Shown here: positions 16,336-24,707 of the stretch, piece by piece | How positions within the stretch are numbered: the stretch's first letter is position 1 | How the letters are laid out: every line of letters begins with the position of its first letter | Assembly (NCBI RefSeq): GCF_036867195.1 | Contig: NZ_JBAJII010000001.1 | Span: 2,976,001-3,040,000, forward strand | DNA from: Arthrobacter sp. Soc17.1.1.1 | Lineage (GTDB): Bacteria; Actinomycetota; Actinomycetes; Actinomycetales; Micrococcaceae | Direction: 5' to 3' | Length of the DNA: 64,000 nt | Notes under the pieces: generated by a model | The model's database searches: none | What the model was told of the DNA's origin: nothing | Seen by the model: only the letters and a program-made list of their open reading frames with translations | Made by a program: the position numbers and the translations under genes

Positions 16336-17310
16336 GTGAATAATCGCTTTCGGCGGATAATGTCCGCTTTTGCGTGCCTGGCTACGGCCGCATCCCTGTC
16401 CACGCTCGCCGTCACCCCCGCGCACGCTGAGGTGCGAGTCGGATCCGTGGTCCCTGCAGCAACGGCAGCGCAAGTGAACCCCGATTTGTTGTACAAGACC
16501 CCCTACGACGGAACCATCTACAGGATCGGGAACGGGTCTCCTATACCGATCAGTTACGACGAATGGCGGGACGTCTATGGCTTCCAGACTCCTCAGCCGA
16601 CACCGACGGATTTCGTGAAGTACCCATGGTCGGCGACCGTCTACGCGGTGACGTTCTGGGCAGACGACGAGAATTCCTGGCAGTGGACTGCCATCGATTA
16701 CAACCAGTACCGCACCGCCGGATCCCCAACGCCGAGGATCGCAGGGTGGATCCAAGGCAGCTACTACTACAAGTGGGGCACGAACGCCGAACTCTTCGTG
16801 GAAGGCGCCGACGGCGTGAACCACAAGCTCACTGGCCCGGAATGGGCGGCATCCGGCTACAGGTCGTTCGCCGACCGCGCCAACGAAGGGGTTTTCAAGC
16901 TCTCGTGGGCTCCGGAACTCACCTGGATGACCAACATCAGTGCCGGACAGGGCTACGCTCTGAGTTACCCGAGGTGGCAGGAAGAAGCCTTCCCGACACC
17001 TCAGGTAGTGCGGCGGATCAACGGCGATCAGTTCTACCAGAACTACGGCAGCACCACGATCTGGTACGCCGGCCCGGGCATGAATCGTCCGGTGAGTTAC
17101 AACGAGTGGGTCGGAGCCGGTTCTCCTCGTCCCACCATGCAGGGCACTCCTCCCGCACCGCCGACCACTCCGCAGCCGCCACCGCCAAGTGGCGTGTACT
17201 ACGAGAACTGCGACGCAGTTCGGGCAGCGGGTGCAGCACCGTTGTACCGTGGGCAGCCGGGCTATCGTCCGGGACTTGACCGTGAAGGCGACGGCATCGC
17301 CTGCGAATAA
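16336..17310 (+). CDS. Secreted five-fold repeat module protein with Excalibur domain
   Basis: Exported protein of 324 residues. It has a signal peptide (about 1-34, ending AVTPAHAEV), the same ~215-residue five-unit module as the neighbouring nuclease-SGNH protein at high identity (for example SWQWTAIDYNQYR, YYYKWGTNAELFVEGADGV and RINGDQFYQNYGS), a short Pro-rich linker, and a C-terminal Excalibur calcium-binding domain YYENCDAVRAAGAAPLYRG ... DREGDGIACE. Excalibur domains often accompany extracellular nucleases and bind calcium through DxDxDG-type loops; here the loop is DREGDG. GTG start with TGGAGAGA upstream. The module itself is not one I can name. It may be a cell-wall or polymer-binding domain; this is inference. 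Confidence 0.75.
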   Translation: MNNRFRRIMSAFACLATAASLSTLAVTPAHAEVRVGSVVPAATAAQVNPDLLYKTPYDGTIYRIGNGSPIPISYDEWRDVYGFQTPQPTPTDFVKYPWSATVYAVTFWADDENSWQWTAIDYNQYRTAGSPTPRIAGWIQGSYYYKWGTNAELFVEGADGVNHKLTGPEWAASGYRSFADRANEGVFKLSWAPELTWMTNISAGQGYALSYPRWQEEAFPTPQVVRRINGDQFYQNYGSTTIWYAGPGMNRPVSYNEWVGAGSPRPTMQGTPPAPPTTPQPPPPSGVYYENCDAVRAAGAAPLYRGQPGYRPGLDREGDGIACE

Positions 17311-17819
17311 GGGTCGCTCGAGTAGTTGCTCGACCGGAAGGGCCGCCACAACGCATCAGTTATGGGGGCCCTTCCGCACCCCAACCTCAAGCCAGCGAAG
17401 CTCCCGCGTGTCTTTCGTATGGCGGCGGTCTACTGCCGCCACCAATCACAGAAACGCCGCATCTCCCACGGGATGAGGCGCTTCTGCTCACTGGGCTCGG
17501 GGGTGCGGCGGGTAGGCGGAGACAACCGGGTTGGAGACACTTGTGGGGTTCATAGGGTTGCGTCTGCTGTCGACGCTCCCGATTTTCTCTGCGACGGCGA
17601 TCAGTGGGACTGCCGGAGATGGAGGGACACCTCAGTCCCCGTATAGCTCGCTCAAGGTCGACCAGAACGCCCTGGAAGGGCATGATTCGAGATCGGAGTC
17701 CGCAGGAGCTGTGTAGCGGCCCTCCTGGACCCTGCCCTACCCGGGCTCACGGCCTGGCCGTCCCATCAGGCGAAGAAGCGTGACAAGGTGCGGCGATGCG
17801 AACGTGGAAAGGCGCGTGA
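17311..17819. other. Intergenic stretch, no supported gene
   Basis: About 500 nt of mixed base composition between the Excalibur gene and the integrase remnant. Short open frames occur on both strands, but none has a ribosome binding site, codon bias or recognisable motif. The stretch looks like degraded mobile-element DNA. Confidence 0.5.
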
Positions 17820-17990
17820 TACGCATCAGGACGCCCACGAGATGCGTCCCGCACAGCCTTTGTGCCCTTTCAGTCGACTGTGGCGAAGCTCGGGCTGCCA
17901 ATGAGGTTCCACGACCTGCGGCACCTGCACTTGAGTCTCATGCTCGCCGCCGGGAATGACCTGCACGGCGTCGCTGCTGCCCAGGCGTAA
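17820..17990 (+). pseudogene. Tyrosine recombinase/integrase remnant
   Basis: A fragment of about 56 codons without a start reads as the C-terminal catalytic part of a phage-type integrase. It shows SRTAFVPFQSTVAKLGLPMR, then FHDLRHLHLSLMLAAG with the HxxR catalytic box, then NDLHGVAAAQA and a stop. The downstream LGH and catalytic Tyr boxes are missing, and the reading frame upstream is closed by a stop. The canonical box reads HDLRHTHAS; here HDLRHLHLS has drifted. It lies about 90 nt from tRNA-Tyr, a common attachment site, so it probably marks the end of an old integrated element. Confidence 0.75.
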
Positions 17991-18011
17991 GAGTGTGCTC
18001 ACGGACCAATG

Positions 18012-18052
18012 AAAAAGACCCACCAGGACCTCCGAAGAGGTCCCAGTGGGTC
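18012..18052 (-). terminator. Rho-independent terminator of tRNA-Tyr
   Basis: On the minus strand, 25 nt after the tRNA 3' end, GACCCAC-N2-GGACCTC-CGAA-GAGGTCC-N2-GTGGGTC forms a 16-bp hairpin with one internal mismatch pair region. It is directly followed by TTTTT. Confidence 0.85.
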
Positions 18053-18077
18053 CAGATCTCCCGCCATTGCTGGCGAG

Positions 18078-18159
18078 TGGCAGATGAGGGATTCGAACCC
18101 CCGTAGGCGTTGCCAGCTGATTTACAGTCAGCCCCCTTTGGCCGCTCGGGTAATCTGCC
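18078..18159 (-). tRNA. tRNA-Tyr (anticodon GTA)
   Basis: An 82-nt class II tRNA. The acceptor stem GGCAGAT/ATCTGCC is perfect. The anticodon loop CTGTAAA within the stem GCTGA/TCAGC reads GTA for tyrosine. There is a long variable arm, and the T arm contains GGTTCGAATCC. The discriminator is A and no CCA is encoded. A T-rich hairpin terminator follows, and an integrase remnant lies beyond it. Confidence 0.95.
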
Positions 18160-18247
18160 GAACGTCTTCATAGGAAGACCACCCGCAGCAAGCGCGGGCA
18201 AGACAACTTTACAGACAAACCGCCCCGGAGACGAATCGGGCCCCCGA

Positions 18248-18625
18248 TCAGAGTCCTGCAGCCACCCGGCGTTCGATCTGCGCATAGAAGGCGTCGGCCT
18301 GACCGGGGGTGGCCATGCGCAGCAGGACGGCCCGGTCGAGGTCGGCACGGACACCGGCGAGGCGTTCCGTCGAGGACTGCGCCGGGGTCGCGACGGCGAT
18401 CGACGAGGCGACGGTGACGGAGGAGGCCGAGTCGAGGCCGAGGATGATGTCGTTCGCCTCGTGGTCCGCGGTGTCCGTGCTCGTCGCCAGGACGCGTGGG
18501 GGCACGGCGAGCGCCGGGGCCGCGGAGAAGCCCGTGAGGGTCGCCGCGGTGGCGGCAGCGAGGAAGGACCCCGCCACAGCCTTGCGGAGTCGGATCTGGT
18601 AGCGGCGGCGTGGCGTCTCGGACAT
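18248..18625 (-). CDS. Small secreted protein of unknown function
   Basis: A 125-residue protein with a basic N-terminus, then a hydrophobic stretch ending [12 protein letters not shown], which fits a Sec signal peptide cleaved after ALA at about residue 34. The mature part (about 90 residues) has no Cys and no motif I recognise. It is Ser/Ala/Thr-rich at first and ends in a helix-like [20 protein letters not shown]. The ATG is preceded by GAGGAGCCCG. It lies between tRNA-Tyr and the divergent yajQ gene. Its end resembles small exported helical proteins, but I assign no function. Confidence 0.6.
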   Translation of the reverse strand: MSETPRRRYQIRLRKAVAGSFLAAATAATLTGFSAAPALAVPPRVLATSTDTADHEANDIILGLDSASSVTVASSIAVATPAQSSTERLAGVRADLDRAVLLRMATPGQADAFYAQIERRVAAGL

Positions 18626-18784
18626 CGGGCTCCTCGGGGTGCGGTGGATGCTCCCCACCGTGCCACCGGTGCTTGTGCAGCTGCCCTGTGGTTCCTGTGC
18701 ACCCACTGGGAGAGACCGGCGCGGCCTCCGCGGGGTTGCGGATATTCTTGGAGCCAAGAGACCCAATCACCCCGAGGAGGCACC

Positions 18785-19273
18785 GTGGCGAGCGAATCCA
18801 CGTTCGACGTCGTAAGCAAAGTGGACAAGCAGGAGGTGGCCAACGCTCTGAACCAGGCACAGAAGGAGATCGCCCAGCGCTACGACTTCAAGGGCGTCGG
18901 CGCCGAGGTCGACTTCAGCGGCGAGAAGATCCTCATGAAGGCGAACTCGGAGGAGCGCGTCCTGGCCGTGCTCGACGTGCTGCAGTCCAAGATGATCAAG
19001 CGCGGCATCTCCCTGAAGTCCCTGGACACCGGCGAACCGTTCCCCTCGGGCAAGGAGTTCCGCCTGGAGACCTCCATCAAGGAGGGCATCGCACAGGACA
19101 TCGCGAAGAAGATCAACAAGCTCATCCGCGACGAGGGGCCCAAGGGCGTCAAGTCCCAGATCCAGGGCGACGAACTGCGCGTCAGCTCGAAGTCCCGGGA
19201 CGACCTTCAGGCCACCATGGCGCTGCTCAAGAACTTCGACGAGGCAGATCTGCAGTTCGTGAACATGCGCTGA
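18785..19273 (+). CDS. YajQ family nucleotide-binding protein
   Basis: Cytosolic protein of 162 residues, the usual YajQ length. It opens with [20 protein letters not shown] and carries [20 protein letters not shown] and the C-terminal [15 protein letters not shown] typical of the family. YajQ has two ferredoxin-like domains. Members bind nucleotides, including cyclic di-GMP in Xanthomonas; that role is known there, not shown here. The GTG start follows GAGGAGGCACC. A strong hairpin follows the stop. Confidence 0.93.
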   Translation: MASESTFDVVSKVDKQEVANALNQAQKEIAQRYDFKGVGAEVDFSGEKILMKANSEERVLAVLDVLQSKMIKRGISLKSLDTGEPFPSGKEFRLETSIKEGIAQDIAKKINKLIRDEGPKGVKSQIQGDELRVSSKSRDDLQATMALLKNFDEADLQFVNMR

Positions 19274-19290
19274 CGCCCGACGTGATCGCA

Positions 19291-19332
19291 GACGACGACG
19301 GCGGCCCCTCCCGAGGGGCCGCCGTCGTCGTC
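19291..19332. terminator. Hairpin terminator after yajQ
   Basis: GACGACGACGGCGGCCCC and its exact reverse complement form an 18-bp stem around a 6-nt loop, 17 nt after the stop. There is no T-run, which is common in high-GC actinobacteria. Confidence 0.75.
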
Positions 19333-19399
19333 TGTCCGTCCTGGGCAGGACCGTCCTGGGCCTGCCGGTCGAGGCCAGGTCAGGTGAAGTCAGGTCAGG

Positions 19400-20278
19400 T
19401 CACGTCAGCGGACGCTGCGCCATGCCCTCGAGACGTGCGATGCGCTGCGCCATGGGCGGGTGGGTCGCGAACAGGCGGCTCATCCCGCCGCCCTTGAACG
19501 GGTTGGCGATCATGAGGTGCGAGGTGTTCACGAGGCGCTGATCCTGTGGGAGCGGCGCACGCTGGGTCCCGGTCTCGAGCTTGCGCAGCGCCGAGGCGAG
19601 GGCCAGCGGGTCGTCCGTGAGGGCGGCGCCGTCCTCGTCGGCGTCGAACTCACGCGTGCGCCCGATCGCGGTCTGGACGAGGCCCGCGGCCAGGGGTGCG
19701 AGGAAGGCGAGCAGCAGTGCCGCGATGGGGTTGCCGCCCTGGTTCCGGTTGCCGCCCATCATGCCGGCGAACGCGAACATCTGCGCCACCGACGTGATGA
19801 CACCGGCGACGGCTGCGGCGATGGATCCCGTGAGGATGTCGCGGTTGTACACGTGCATGAGCTCGTGCCCGAGGACGCCGCGCAGCTCACGCTCGTTCAG
19901 CAGCTGCAGGATGCCCTGCGTGCAGCACACGGCCGAGTTCTCCGGGTTGCGGCCGGTGGCGAAGGCATTGGGCGCCATGGTCGGGGAGACGTAGAGCCGC
20001 GGCATGGGCTTACCGGCACGCGTGCTGAGCTCGCGGACGATCCGGTACATCGCCGGCGCCTGCTGCTCCGTCACCTCGACGGCGCGCATGCTGCGGATCG
20101 CGATCTTGTCGCTGTTCCAGTAGCTGTAGGCGATCGATCCGACGCCGAGCAGGGCGAAGAGCCAGATGAACGCCGAGCTGCCGGTCGCTCCCGCGATGAC
20201 CGCGCCGAACACGAGGAAGATGCCCATGAGGGCACCGAACAACAACGCCGTCTTGGCACCGTTGAAATGGTTGTGCAC
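19400..20278 (-). CDS. htpX: HtpX-like zinc metalloprotease (M48B)
   Basis: Membrane protease of 292 residues. Two N-terminal hydrophobic helices (about 8-50) are followed by the cytosolic catalytic region with the zinc motif LGHELMHVYNRD near residue 146 and the third ligand in TREFDADEDGA near 220. Two further hydrophobic helices lie between them. HtpX takes part in quality control of membrane proteins during envelope stress. GTG start with AAGGAG upstream. It is transcribed alone, converging on yajQ across short GTCAG-type repeats. Confidence 0.93.
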   Translation of the reverse strand: MHNHFNGAKTALLFGALMGIFLVFGAVIAGATGSSAFIWLFALLGVGSIAYSYWNSDKIAIRSMRAVEVTEQQAPAMYRIVRELSTRAGKPMPRLYVSPTMAPNAFATGRNPENSAVCCTQGILQLLNERELRGVLGHELMHVYNRDILTGSIAAAVAGVITSVAQMFAFAGMMGGNRNQGGNPIAALLLAFLAPLAAGLVQTAIGRTREFDADEDGAALTDDPLALASALRKLETGTQRAPLPQDQRLVNTSHLMIANPFKGGGMSRLFATHPPMAQRIARLEGMAQRPLT

Positions 20279-20372
20279 TGAGAACTCCTTGGCTGGTGGG
20301 GGCTTGGCGGCCCGTCAGTACAACGGAGGGTCGCAGCGGCCCGTTCCCCCTAGGGTACGGGGCGGGCCCCGT

Positions 20373-21659
20373 TCAGGGCTGGGGGCGGCGGGAGTCGTAC
20401 TCGAGGAAGCGGGGCTGCCGGCGGGCGACGGCGAGGACCAGCACGGCGCACGCTATCCCTCCGACGACCGCGGTCCACCCCTCGCCCAGCCAGGCGGCCT
20501 GGCCACCGGCCACCATGTCCCCGAGCCGCGGACCACCGGCGACGACGACGATGAAGACGCCCTGGAGGCGCCCGCGCATCGCGTCGGGGGTGGCGGACTG
20601 GAGGATCGTGTTGCGGAAGACGCTGCTGATCGAGTCCGCGATACCCGCGAGGACGAGGCAGAGCGCCGCGGGCAGCAGCCAGACGGAGAACTCCCCCTCG
20701 CCCGGCGTCGGAAGGGAGGACGAGCCGGCCATGACGACGACCAGCCCGAAGCCGGCCACGGAGGCCCCCCAGCCCACGATCGACCACACCACCGCCTGAC
20801 CCTGCTTGTGCACGCGGCCGAGCGGTCCCGAGAACAGCCCCGCCAGCACCGACCCGAAGGCGCTGGCGGCGAGCAGGATGCCCACGGTCAGTTCCCCTCC
20901 GCCGATGAGCACGGCCCCCACCGCGGGCAGCAGTGCCCGCGGCTGGGACGTGATCATGGCGATGAGGTCCACGACGAAGGTCATGCGGATGTTGGGCCGG
21001 GTCCCGAGGAAGCGGAACCCCTCGAGCACCGTGGCGAGCCCGGCACGGCGGGTTGGCCCCTCGGGCGGCAGGGGCGGGAGCCGGAACACCGCCCACAGCG
21101 CGAAGGTGAAGGTGACGACGTCGATCGTGTACGTCCAGGCGTAGCCCACCTGCGCCACGAGCAGCCCGGCGAGCAGCGGGCCGACGGTGAACGCCAGGCC
21201 GAACGTGATCATGCTGAGGGCGTTGGCCGCGGGCAGCAGCTCCGGCCGGACGAGCCGCGGGATGATGGAGCTCCGCGTGGGCTGGTTGATGCCGGCGGCG
21301 CCCGACTGGATGGCGATCAGGAGATAGAGCAGCCAGACGCTGTCCACGCCGATCCAGGCCTGCGCGGCGATGGCCATGGTGGTGCCCCACAGCGCCATCC
21401 CGGAGTACAGCGCCACCGTGCGGCGGTCCTGCGCATCGGCGATCGCACCGCCGTACAGCCCCGCGACCACCAGCGGGACGAGCGCGAAGAGGCTGAGCAG
21501 ACCCACGCTGAGGGTGGACTGCGTGAGCGAGTAGACCTGCAGGCTGACCGCGACGATGGTGAGCTGGGTGCCGATGGCCGAGAGCGCCGTGCCGACGTAG
21601 AGCCGGCGGAAGGCCGGTGACTCCTTCAGCGGGGTGATGTCGGCGAGGAGGCGGGGCAC
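20373..21659 (-). CDS. MFS transporter, EntS/YbdA-like (MFS_3)
   Basis: Exporter of 428 residues with about 12 hydrophobic segments. It shows FRRLYVGTALSAIGTQLTIVAVSLQVY at the start (split family hallmark) and GLYGGAIADAQDRRTV as the loop 2-3 signature. This branch includes EntS and many siderophore or macrolide exporters. No siderophore genes are near, so the substrate is unknown. GTG start: on the coding strand TAGACT is followed by exactly 6 nt and then GTG, so the message is probably leaderless. Confidence 0.85.
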   Translation of the reverse strand: MPRLLADITPLKESPAFRRLYVGTALSAIGTQLTIVAVSLQVYSLTQSTLSVGLLSLFALVPLVVAGLYGGAIADAQDRRTVALYSGMALWGTTMAIAAQAWIGVDSVWLLYLLIAIQSGAAGINQPTRSSIIPRLVRPELLPAANALSMITFGLAFTVGPLLAGLLVAQVGYAWTYTIDVVTFTFALWAVFRLPPLPPEGPTRRAGLATVLEGFRFLGTRPNIRMTFVVDLIAMITSQPRALLPAVGAVLIGGGELTVGILLAASAFGSVLAGLFSGPLGRVHKQGQAVVWSIVGWGASVAGFGLVVVMAGSSSLPTPGEGEFSVWLLPAALCLVLAGIADSISSVFRNTILQSATPDAMRGRLQGVFIVVVAGGPRLGDMVAGGQAAWLGEGWTAVVGGIACAVLVLAVARRQPRFLEYDSRRPQP

Positions 21660-21665
21660 GGGAGC

Positions 21666-21671
21666 AGTCTA
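21666..21671 (-). promoter_or_regulatory. -10 box upstream of the EntS-like MFS gene
   Basis: TAGACT-GCTCCC-GTG on the minus strand gives a leaderless-type promoter for the MFS gene. A perfect inverted repeat TGATTCG/CGAATCA (21681-21703) sits 10 nt further upstream, over the spacer and -35 region. It could be an operator. Confidence 0.5.
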
Positions 21672-21745
21672 GCGCGGAAGTGATTCGCTTCGGCAACGAA
21701 TCAGGGCCCCCGAGCGGGGGACGGACCGCGGCAGGCCGGCAGACC

Positions 21746-22459
21746 TCAGGCGGGGTCGCGGTCGCCGGCCGTGATGGCGCGGTCGATCTCCTGGAGCACC
21801 CGGTTGTCGGCGATCGGCCGGAAGTGGCCCATCGTCTCGAGCTGGACGTTCCGGGCGCCCTGAAGGAAGCTGCCGCCCGGGATGTGGGGGTCGAACCGCC
21901 CGAAGATCGAGGTGATGCGCTGGTTGGATTCGAGGTCGGCGCGCAGGCGTCTGAGGGTGGGATCGTGCGGGGAGAACGCACGGATGCTCGGCAGGAGGAA
22001 GAAATTGGCGTACACGGACCCGGAGAACGGGGTGTTGACCGCCACGAGGCGGTTGATGCGCGGCCCCGCGCTGGACATCGTCATGAGGAACTTGCCGATC
22101 AGGCCACCCTTGCTGTGGGCGACGACGACGACGTCCGTGAGGTCGTGCTCCTCGAGGTAGCCCGCGGCGAGCTGGGCCATGGCCTCGACCGTGCCGCGGT
22201 TGTAGCCGAGCTTCTGCACCACGTGGACAGGGTGGCCGGCCCGGTGCAGGTGGTCCGCGACGGGCCGCATGAACTGCCAGGTCTCGTAGATCCCGGGGAT
22301 CAGGAGCACGGGGGCCTTGCCCTCCGGCGCGTCCGGGGCCGGCGTGAGGTACTGCGCGGGATCCATCCGGACGAGGAATCCCTGCACCTGCCAGAAACCG
22401 ACGTACGCGTAGTCCAGCACCCAGGCCCTGCCCCGCTTCAGAAGATCCACCCTGTCCAC
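21746..22459 (-). CDS. Alpha/beta hydrolase (lipase/esterase-like)
   Basis: Hydrolase of 237 residues. The oxyanion region is VLLIPGIYETWQFM near residue 52 and the nucleophile elbow is VVVAHSKGGLIGKF near 115 (Ser in HSKGG). The acid is probably in SIFGRFDPHIPGG and the His in ETMGHFRPI near 220. This arrangement resembles triacylglycerol lipase-like or PGAP1-like hydrolases. No signal peptide is visible, so it is likely cytosolic. GTG start without a clear ribosome binding site. A CCCCC/GGGGG hairpin just after the stop, before the MFS promoter, could terminate it. Confidence 0.8.
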   Translation of the reverse strand: MDRVDLLKRGRAWVLDYAYVGFWQVQGFLVRMDPAQYLTPAPDAPEGKAPVLLIPGIYETWQFMRPVADHLHRAGHPVHVVQKLGYNRGTVEAMAQLAAGYLEEHDLTDVVVVAHSKGGLIGKFLMTMSSAGPRINRLVAVNTPFSGSVYANFFLLPSIRAFSPHDPTLRRLRADLESNQRITSIFGRFDPHIPGGSFLQGARNVQLETMGHFRPIADNRVLQEIDRAITAGDRDPA

Positions 22460-22542
22460 GGTACCGACCGCACGCGTCGCGTGGGGCGCAAGTTAGTACG
22501 GCCTTATTATGAGTTCCTCAGATTTACTGCTTGACTTGCGGC

Positions 22543-23013
22543 ATGATGCAGACGAACGCGACGCCCGGGGCCCGGGAGGCCCGCTGGTCCGCCGCGCTGC
22601 ACGCCGCGGACCGGCGCGTGACGCGCCAGCGCCTCGCCGTCCTCGCCGCCGTCGAGCAGTCGCCGCACGCCACAGCCGACGACGCCGCGACCGCCGTCCG
22701 CGCCGACCTGCCGCACATCACCGTGCAGTCCGTCTACGTGATCCTCGCCGACCTCACCGACATCGGCCTGCTGCGCCGCATCGAGACGCCGCACTCCCCC
22801 GCCCGCTACGAGACGCGCGTGGGCGACAACCACCACCACGCCGTCTGCACCGGATGCGGCCGGATCGAGGACGTCGACTGCGCCGTGGGACATGCGCCCT
22901 GCCTGACGCCCGAATGGTCGCCCGGCGCCTCCCGCATGACCATCCTGATCGCAGAGGTCCTGTACCAGGGCCTCTGCGACGACTGCCGCACGGCAGCCCC
23001 CAGCCACCCCTGA
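22543..23013 (+). CDS. Fur family (FurA/PerR-like) regulator
   Basis: Metal-dependent repressor of about 156 residues. The winged helix is in RRVTRQRLAVLAAVEQSPHA and LPHITVQSVYVILADLTDIGLL. The metal and dimerisation part has DNHHHAVCTGCGRIEDVDC and a C-terminal GLCDDCR, giving the two CxxC pairs that hold structural zinc. It lies 27 nt upstream of a catalase gene in the same direction. In actinobacteria this furA/catalase arrangement responds to peroxide through metal-catalysed oxidation. No strong ribosome binding site is seen. The start could be the ATG at 22543, the next ATG, or a TTG 12 nt upstream. The AT-rich stretch just before (TTAGTACGGCCTTATTATGAG) is the likely promoter and operator region. 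Confidence 0.85.
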   Translation: MMQTNATPGAREARWSAALHAADRRVTRQRLAVLAAVEQSPHATADDAATAVRADLPHITVQSVYVILADLTDIGLLRRIETPHSPARYETRVGDNHHHAVCTGCGRIEDVDCAVGHAPCLTPEWSPGASRMTILIAEVLYQGLCDDCRTAAPSHP

Positions 23014-23040
23014 TCCCCAACCCCTAGGAATAGGAGCACT

Positions 23041-24528
23041 ATGTCCGCGAACTTCAGCACCACGCAGTCCGGCGCCCCCGTCATCGATGACAGCAACTCG
23101 TCCGTCCTCGGCCGCGACGGCGCCATCCCGCTGACCGACCACTACCTCATCGAGAAGCTGGCCCAGTTCAACCGCGAGCGTGTCCCCGAGCGCGTGGTCC
23201 ACGCCAAGGGCGGCGGAGCGTTCGGCGTCTTCGAGACCACCGAGGACGTCAGCATGTACACGCGCGCCGCGCTCTTCCAGAAGGGCACGACGACGGAGAC
23301 CCTCCTGCGCTTCTCCTCCGTGGCGGGCGAGCAGGGCTCCCCCGACACGTGGCGCGACCCCCGCGGCTTCGCGCTCAAGTTCTACACCTCCGAGGGCAAC
23401 TACGACCTCGTGGGCAACAACACCCCGGTGTTCTTCATCCGCGACGGCATCAAGTTCCCCGACTTCATCCACTCGCAGAAGCGCCTCCCCGGCACCAACC
23501 TGCGCGACGCCGACATGCAGTGGGACTTCTGGACGCTGAGCCCCGAGTCGGCCCACCAGGTGACCTGGCTGATGGGTGACCGCGGCCTGCCCAACTCGTG
23601 GCGGACCATGAACGGCTACGGCTCGCACACTTACATGTGGATCAACGAGTCCGACGAGAAGTTCTGGGTGAAGTACCACTTCAAGTCCAACCAGGGCCAC
23701 GAGGTGCTGACGGTCGACGAGGCCGAGGCACTCGCCGGCTCGGACGCCGACCACCACCTGCGCGATCTCTCGGAGAACATCGCAAAGGGCAACCACCCGA
23801 GCTGGGACCTCAAGGTCCAGATCATGCCCTACGACGACGCCAAGACGTACCGCTTCAACCCGTTCGACCTCACGAAGGTCTGGCCGCAGGGCGACTACCC
23901 GCTGATCCCCGTCGGCCGGCTGACCCTGAACCGCAACCCGGAGAACTACTTCGCGCAGATCGAGCAGGCCACGTTCGCGCCGTCGAACTTCGTGCCCGGG
24001 ATCGCTGCGAGCCCCGACCGCATGCTGCAGGCGCGCATCTTCTCCTACGCGGACGCGCACCGCTACCGCGTGGGCACCAACCACGCGCAGCTGCCCGTGA
24101 ACATGCCGAAGAACGAGGTGCGCAACTACTCGAAGGACGGCGCGGCGCGCTACCACTTCAATGCGGCGTCCACGCCGGTGTACGCACCGAACTCCGTGGG
24201 CGGTCCCGCCGCGGATCCCGCCCAGTACGGCGCCCAGGGCGGCTGGGAGAACGACGGCGACCTCGTCCGTGCAGCGCACTCGCTGCACGCCGAGGACGAC
24301 GACTTCGGCCAGGCCGGGACGCTCTACCGCGAGGTGTTCGACGACGCGCAGCGTGCGCGCTTCCTCGAGACCATCACGGGTGCCGTCGGCGGCGTGCAGA
24401 GCGACGAGATCCGGGCGCGGGCCGTCCAGTACTGGGCCAACGTCGACGCCGAGCTCGGCGCGAAGCTGGCCGCGAACCTCGGCCACGGCGTCACGCCGGC
24501 CACCGAGTCGGAGGCCGCCCTCTACTAG
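23041..24528 (+). CDS. katA: Catalase (monofunctional, heme)
   Basis: Small-subunit heme catalase of 495 residues that breaks down hydrogen peroxide. The distal His is in [17 protein letters not shown] near residue 58. The distal Asn is in [17 protein letters not shown] near 130. The proximal heme-ligand Tyr is in [17 protein letters not shown] near 340. The NADPH-binding region is consistent with clade 3. AGGAATAGGAGCACT precedes the ATG. It is very probably co-transcribed with and repressed by the Fur-like protein directly upstream. Two hairpins follow the stop. Confidence 0.96.
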   Translation: MSANFSTTQSGAPVIDDSNSSVLGRDGAIPLTDHYLIEKLAQFNRERVPERVVHAKGGGAFGVFETTEDVSMYTRAALFQKGTTTETLLRFSSVAGEQGSPDTWRDPRGFALKFYTSEGNYDLVGNNTPVFFIRDGIKFPDFIHSQKRLPGTNLRDADMQWDFWTLSPESAHQVTWLMGDRGLPNSWRTMNGYGSHTYMWINESDEKFWVKYHFKSNQGHEVLTVDEAEALAGSDADHHLRDLSENIAKGNHPSWDLKVQIMPYDDAKTYRFNPFDLTKVWPQGDYPLIPVGRLTLNRNPENYFAQIEQATFAPSNFVPGIAASPDRMLQARIFSYADAHRYRVGTNHAQLPVNMPKNEVRNYSKDGAARYHFNAASTPVYAPNSVGGPAADPAQYGAQGGWENDGDLVRAAHSLHAEDDDFGQAGTLYREVFDDAQRARFLETITGAVGGVQSDEIRARAVQYWANVDAELGAKLAANLGHGVTPATESEAALY

Positions 24529-24543
24529 GGCCGGCACGCACGG

Positions 24544-24573
24544 GAAGGGCGGATCCGCACGGGTCCGCCCTTC
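24544..24573 (+). terminator. Terminator after katA
   Basis: GAAGGGCGGA-N10-TCCGCCCTTC forms a 10-bp stem 15 nt after the stop. Confidence 0.75.
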
Positions 24574-24606
24574 CTGCACTCCGGCCGGAAGGCGGAGATC
24601 CACCGA

Positions 24607-24650
24607 CACAGCATCAGCCATGCGCCGGCCTGCGCATGGCTGATGCTGTG
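24607..24650. terminator. 19-bp perfect hairpin between katA and the peroxidase gene
   Basis: CACAGCATCAGCCATGCG and its reverse complement, with one extra C-G pair, enclose a 6-nt loop. Because it lies between convergent genes it is probably the terminator of the minus-strand peroxidase. The long perfect stem could also be another structured element. Confidence 0.65.
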
Positions 24651-24707
24651 GTGCGGGTGGTCGCCGGTGTCAGACGCCCGGCCTCACCGGCCGGGCACAG
24701 CGACCGG

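Noticed and set aside
17387..17716. Short open frames on both strands before the integrase remnant (17387-17683 minus, 17531-17716 plus)
   Set aside because: Neither has a ribosome binding site or recognisable sequence; the region looks decayed.
18110..18784. Upstream extension of the yajQ frame through tRNA-Tyr and the small secreted gene
   Set aside because: It would read antisense through a tRNA. The GTG with GAGGAGG gives the normal 162-residue length.
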